Positions 22,432 to 25,799 of a stretch of DNA of 25,799 nt are shown one piece after another. The stretch spans positions 1-25,799 of the forward strand of contig DAOTUB010000358.1 of assembly GCA_034437455.1 (NCBI GenBank). The letters run 5' to 3'. The notes beneath the pieces are model-generated. The model saw only the letters and a list, made by a program, of their open reading frames with translations, was not told the origin of the DNA and made no database searches. Numbering within the stretch: position 1 is the first letter of the stretch; every line of letters begins with the position of its first letter. Position numbers and translations under genes: made by a program. This DNA comes from DAOTUB01 sp034437455. GTDB taxonomy: Bacteria > Chloroflexota > Anaerolineae > B4-G1.

Positions 22432-23415
22432 ATGGAAAAGCAGATCAAAGAGATCTACAACGACCAAATTCTGGATCAAGCGCTGGCAAGATTTGGAATA
22501 GCCAAAGACAAGGTCCGTCTGTTGGATGGATTCGAGAGCTTTATCTACGAGTACGAAAAAGGCGGCGCGGGCTATATCCTGAGAGTGTCCCACAGCTCGC
22601 GCAGAACGTCGGGCATGATCGGCGGTGAGGTGGAGTGGCTCAACTACCTGGCGGACAATGGCGTGCCGGCCGCCAGGGCTGTCCTTTCGGATGATGGACA
22701 ATTGGTCGAGGTCGTCGACGCGGGCGAAACCCACTTTTCGGCGGTCTCGTTTGAAAAAGCTCCCGGGACGCATCCGAGCAGGGAAGAGTGGCGCTCAGGT
22801 CTGCCGATCAAACTGGGCCGGATCATGGGCCGGATGCACGCGCTGACCAAACAGTATCAACCCAGCGAGGCCCGGTTCAAGCGCCCGGAGTGGGACGAGG
22901 AGTTGGAGGGCTTTGCCGAAAAACACCTCCCGCCCTCCGAGACAAAGGTGGTCGAAAAGATCAACGCGCTGATGGCCTATCTGAAAACGCTGCCGCGGGA
23001 CGACGAATCCTATGGGCTGGTGCACACTGATATGCACGGGGGCAACTTTTTCGTTGATGACGGCCAGATCACGCTTTTCGATTTCGACGATTGCCAGTAC
23101 GCCTGGTTCGTCTACGACATCGCGCTGGCGCTCTTTTACGTCCTCCCGCACAACTGTGTGAGCGAAGAGGACGTCGCCTGGGCGAAGGATTTTCTGGAAC
23201 AATTCATGGCAGGCTACAATCGCGAAAACCGCATCGCCCCGGAATGGCTGAAGCAAATTCCCTACTTTTTGAAATTGCGGGAGATGGATCTCTACGTCGT
23301 GATCCACCGCAGTTTCGATCTGGACGACCTCAACCCGTGGTGCGCGAGTTTTATGGAGAACCGCAAGTACAAGATCGAGAACGACGTTCCCTACGTGGAT
23401 ATGAGCTTTGGATAA
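22432..23415 (+). CDS. APH/ChoK-fold phosphotransferase
   Basis: A 327-residue kinase of the aminoglycoside phosphotransferase/YihE-like fold. The catalytic loop is HTDMHGGNFF (198-207; catalytic Asp 200, Asn 205), and the metal Asp lies in LFDFDDC (215-221). The N-lobe has FESFIYEYEKGGAGYILRV with a likely ATP-binding Lys/Arg, and an Asp/Glu-rich C-lobe follows. The T in HTD replaces the common G of HGD. Substrate is unknown. The stop is 6 nt before a DUF4037 gene, so the two are an operon pairing a kinase with a nucleotidyltransferase-like protein. Confidence 0.87.
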   Translation: MEKQIKEIYNDQILDQALARFGIAKDKVRLLDGFESFIYEYEKGGAGYILRVSHSSRRTSGMIGGEVEWLNYLADNGVPAARAVLSDDGQLVEVVDAGETHFSAVSFEKAPGTHPSREEWRSGLPIKLGRIMGRMHALTKQYQPSEARFKRPEWDEELEGFAEKHLPPSETKVVEKINALMAYLKTLPRDDESYGLVHTDMHGGNFFVDDGQITLFDFDDCQYAWFVYDIALALFYVLPHNCVSEEDVAWAKDFLEQFMAGYNRENRIAPEWLKQIPYFLKLREMDLYVVIHRSFDLDDLNPWCASFMENRKYKIENDVPYVDMSFG

Positions 23416-23421
23416 ATCCGA

Positions 23422-24519
23422 ATGCCTGAACTACAAAGAGTATTCATTGCGGGATTAGAACTCGCCGAACTATTCTATCGGGAAGCAGTCGAGCCAATCC
23501 TGGCGACGTACTTTCCCGGCGTCGCCTACTCGGCTGCACTGATCGGGTCCGGCTCCGATGTACTGGGATTCGACACGCCCCAGTCTATGGATCACGACTG
23601 GGGGCCAAAGCTGATGCTATTCCTGAGCCAAACGGATTACGAGCGTCACCGGGACGAAATCGACTGCCTTCTGCGCCAGGAACTACCTCGCGAAATTCAC
23701 GGTTATCCCACCAACTTTGGCCGCCACGAGGACGGCACGACTGTGATGGCGGAAAACGGCAGCGATCCCGTTAATCATCACGTCGTCATCCATACGGTTC
23801 GTGATTTCTTCAGCCGCTATCTGAAGGTCGACCCCGGCAAAGAGCTGGGCGCGATTGACTGGCTGACCATCCCAGAGCAACGTCTCCGCAGCATCGTAAG
23901 CGGTCGCGTTTTTCACGATGGCCTGGGGCAGTTGGAGCCGATCCGAGCCAGGCTCCGCTACTATCCACGCGACGTGTGGCTGTATCTGCTGGCCGCTCAG
24001 TGGAGGCGCATCTCGCAGGAAGAACCCTTTATGGGCCGCTGCGGCCAGGTGGGCGATGAGTTGGGTTCTCGCCTGGTGGCGGCCCGGCTGATACGCGATC
24101 TGATGAGGCTCTGCTTTCTCATGGAACGACAATACGCCCCCTACATCAAGTGGTTGGGGACCGCGTTTGCACGACTCGACTGCGCCGGTCAACTCGCGCC
24201 CATCTTTACGCGCATCCTGAACGCTCAAGCGTGGCAAGAGCGAGAAGAACACCTGTCGTCAGCCTACGAGTGTGTCGCCAGGATGCACAACGATCTGGGT
24301 ATCACTGATCCTCTGCCGACACAAGTATCCCCGTTTCACGACCGGCCTTTTCTGGTCATCCACGCAGATCGCTTTGCCGACGCCATTCGCGCGAGGGTCG
24401 CCAGCGAGGAGGTCAGGGCAATGCCCGTAAACCTGGGGGCGATCGATCAGTGCGTTGATTCTACCGATGTCCTGGATTATCCTGAGCGGTTCGACCGGCT
24501 CAAAATTCTGTACCAATAG
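23422..24519 (+). CDS. DUF4037-type nucleotidyltransferase-like protein
   Basis: A 365-residue protein that resembles DUF4037 proteins. Residues 42-62 (GSGSDVLGFDTPQSMDHDWG) look like a nucleotidyltransferase active site: G-S-x-x-D followed by D-H-D (57-59). The middle and C-terminal parts are largely helical (AARLIRDLMRLCFLMERQYAPYIKW), as in substrate-binding domains of AadA/ANT enzymes. Neither the nucleotide nor the acceptor is known. Six bases separate it from the preceding kinase gene. It is intact, unlike the AadA-like remnant at 15560-15842. Confidence 0.8.
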   Translation: MPELQRVFIAGLELAELFYREAVEPILATYFPGVAYSAALIGSGSDVLGFDTPQSMDHDWGPKLMLFLSQTDYERHRDEIDCLLRQELPREIHGYPTNFGRHEDGTTVMAENGSDPVNHHVVIHTVRDFFSRYLKVDPGKELGAIDWLTIPEQRLRSIVSGRVFHDGLGQLEPIRARLRYYPRDVWLYLLAAQWRRISQEEPFMGRCGQVGDELGSRLVAARLIRDLMRLCFLMERQYAPYIKWLGTAFARLDCAGQLAPIFTRILNAQAWQEREEHLSSAYECVARMHNDLGITDPLPTQVSPFHDRPFLVIHADRFADAIRARVASEEVRAMPVNLGAIDQCVDSTDVLDYPERFDRLKILYQ

Positions 24520-24544
24520 GAGCGCGAGCAACTCGATTATATGG

Positions 24545-24637
24545 AACCGCTGAAATGCTGAAAGCGCTGATTTCGCTGAAGGTTCGCGTGAATCCGTTCT
24601 CAGCGTCCTCAGCACCTTCAGCGAAATCAGCGATTCA
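24545..24637. repeat. Palindromic TCAGCG-family element, copy 5
   Basis: CGCTGATTTCGCTGAAGG (24565-24582) is the exact 18-bp inverted repeat of 24615-24632. The left side runs CCGCTGAAA, TGCTGAAAG, CGCTGATTT, CGCTGAAGG and the right side TTCTCAGCG, TCCTCAGCA, CCTTCAGCG, AAATCAGCG, all at exact 9-bp spacing. It ends in ATTCAATG, the same end as copy 4. It fills the gap between the DUF4037 and ABC-F genes. Confidence 0.93.
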
Positions 24638-24686
24638 ATGACTTGGAAATTGCCGAATCTACTGGAGATTGCAGACGGGGGGCCTT

Positions 24687-25682
24687 ATGATTGCCGTAAA
24701 CCTGGACCGTGTGACGGTCACATACATCTCGGAGCCAATTTTCGAAAACCTCTCGTGGGAGATCCACGACGATCGCGTGGTGGGGCTGGTCGGGCCGAAC
24801 GGCTGCGGCAAGAGCACGCTGCTGCGCCTCATCACGGACGAACTGACCAGCGACACTGGCTTTACCATCCGCCGCAAGGAGTTGAGCATTGGCTACCTGC
24901 ACCAGGAACCGCAGTTGGAGCCAGGGTGCACGGTGTTGCAAGAAGCGCTGACCGCTTCGAGCGAACTGGCTCGCGTCGAAACGGAACTGGCCCGCGTCGA
25001 AGACCAGTTAGCCGATCCCGCCGTTCATGGCGACGAGAAAACGTTGGCGCGCGTGTTGGACCGGCAGTTACGGCTGCTGGACGAGTACACCGAACTCGGC
25101 GGCCCGGCCTACGAGGGGCGCGTCCGCTCGACGCTGCGCAGCCTGGGCTTCACCGACGCCGATCTGAGCCTGCCGGTGGAGGCGCTCAGCGGCGGCCAGA
25201 AGAAGCTGGTCGGCCTGGCCAAGTTGCTGGTCACGCAACCCGACCTCCTCCTGCTCGATGAGCCGGACAACCACCTCGACCTGGACGGCAAGGCGTTCCT
25301 GGAGCGGCTGATTCGCGGCTACAAGGGAGCGGTCATCATCGTCTCCCACGACCGCTACCTGCTCGACCTGGTGGTGGACGAGATCGCCGAGCTAGACGCC
25401 CCTAATGGGGCGGGGCGGCTCACGCACTACCCCGGCAGCTATTCCGAGTACGCCTTTGAGAAACAGGCGCGGTTGCTGCGACAACAACAGATCTACCAGG
25501 CGCAGCAGAAAGAGATCACGCGGCTGGAGCAAGCGGCGAAGCGGCTGCTGATGTGGGGTAAGGTGTACGACAACGAAAAGTTCTCCAAGCGCGGCAAGAA
25601 CATCCTCAATCGCCTGGAAAAGATGGAGCGCGTCGAGCGGCCCACGCTAGATCGCAAGCGCATGGGGCTGGAACTGGGGTGA
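24687..25682 (+). CDS. ABC-F ATPase, truncated after first ATPase domain
   Basis: 331 residues of an ABC-F protein, soluble ATPases that act on the ribosome in translation control or antibiotic protection. Walker A is GPNGCGKS (36-43), the signature is LSGGQ (167-171) and Walker B is LLLLDEPDNHLD (187-198). A charged helical linker follows (about 240-325; RLLRQQQIYQAQQKEITRLE) with the R-P-T-L-D-R-K-R-M-G-L-E-L-G end that normally leads into a second ATPase. A stop (TGATGA) then ends the frame at 25680. Full-length family members have about 540-640 residues and two ATPase domains, so this copy is cut in half and should not hydrolyse ATP normally. ATG 24687 follows a GGGGGG stretch; TTG 24669 is possible. 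Confidence 0.85.
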   Translation: MIAVNLDRVTVTYISEPIFENLSWEIHDDRVVGLVGPNGCGKSTLLRLITDELTSDTGFTIRRKELSIGYLHQEPQLEPGCTVLQEALTASSELARVETELARVEDQLADPAVHGDEKTLARVLDRQLRLLDEYTELGGPAYEGRVRSTLRSLGFTDADLSLPVEALSGGQKKLVGLAKLLVTQPDLLLLDEPDNHLDLDGKAFLERLIRGYKGAVIIVSHDRYLLDLVVDEIAELDAPNGAGRLTHYPGSYSEYAFEKQARLLRQQQIYQAQQKEITRLEQAAKRLLMWGKVYDNEKFSKRGKNILNRLEKMERVERPTLDRKRMGLELG

Positions 25683-25799
25683 TGAAAGGAGGGCCTGTTT
25701 AGGCGATTTCCAACTGTAGAATTGGTGCCGGTTTTGTTCCTGCTCCACGAAGTTGATTCGGCAATCTGAGCCTTTCTGATTCGGTGCGTGGCGTTTGCA
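25683..25799. other. Unassigned end of window after the truncated ABC-F gene
   Basis: These 117 bases hold no convincing gene. GGTGCCGG (25724-25731) and CCTGCTCC (25739-25746) form an imperfect dyad around TTTTGTT, resembling dispersed palindromic repeats. Base composition is lower in GC than the ABC-F gene. It may be a repeat or mobile-element edge, consistent with a junction at the truncation point. Confidence 0.35.

Noticed and set aside
24545..24637. CRISPR-like array from repeated 9-bp units
   Set aside because: Units are too short, no spacers of constant length exist and no cas genes are nearby; the structure is a palindrome of short units.
24638..25261. ORF starting ATG 24638 overlapping the ABC-F gene
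   Set aside because: It begins in the repeat edge and continues in the wrong frame of the ABC-F gene, giving Arg/Gly-rich shadow sequence.

Overview
The window reads as a chromosomal segment of a GC-rich Gram-negative-type or monoderm-like environmental bacterium, most likely a member of the Chloroflexota (Anaerolineae/Caldilineae-like). This is an inference from the style of the proteins (tandem HAD proteins, two-domain GNATs, GxxExxY and DUF4037 proteins, SpoU methylase, S51-like peptidase with a CysRS-type tail) and from the abundant dispersed palindromic repeats. I could not run a search, so the phylum is tentative. No rRNA, tRNA, CRISPR array, phage genes or transposase are visible.

Layout. 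1-2650: a heat-shock locus, hsp20-groES-groEL, closed by an 11-bp-stem hairpin. Both chaperonin genes carry an in-frame loss of about 27-28 codons, and groEL also has a 30-bp tandem duplication. 2688-4116: a secreted double-thioredoxin/CcdA-type membrane thiol transporter, broken by a deletion plus frameshift. 4182-4797: a GxxExxY protein gene bracketed by two palindromic elements built from a 9-bp unit. 4757-7460 (minus strand): a three-gene operon with overlapping stop/start codons (S51-like peptidase, APH-fold kinase, HAD phosphatase). 7529-7803: a strong promoter, a small ORF and two near-identical terminators, a self-contained short transcription unit. 7830-9107: a double HAD protein, followed by a 160-bp nested palindrome. 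9282-12954: a heterodimeric ABC exporter with one consensus and one degenerate ATP site.

12955-15842: GNAT remnants, an antitoxin with a truncated PIN toxin, a SpoU rRNA/tRNA methylase, a RimJ-like GNAT and a gutted aminoglycoside-nucleotidyltransferase-like gene. 15835-18288: a methyltransferase, a two-domain GNAT and an NTF2-like protein. 18308-20410: an EF-G paralogue, flanked by two related palindromic repeats. 20537-25682: a nitrilase-family amidase, a methyltransferase, an APH-fold kinase, a DUF4037 nucleotidyltransferase-like protein and an ABC-F protein cut off after its first ATPase domain.

Two themes stand out. First, at least seven genes (groES, groEL, thioredoxin-CcdA, GNAT, PIN toxin, nucleotidyltransferase, ABC-F) have lost internal or terminal pieces, while their neighbours are intact. 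This is either a deletion-prone genome region or an assembly problem. Second, many gene borders hold palindromic repeat elements, and one family has a 9-bp (three-codon) period that in two cases supplies the final codons of the adjacent gene.
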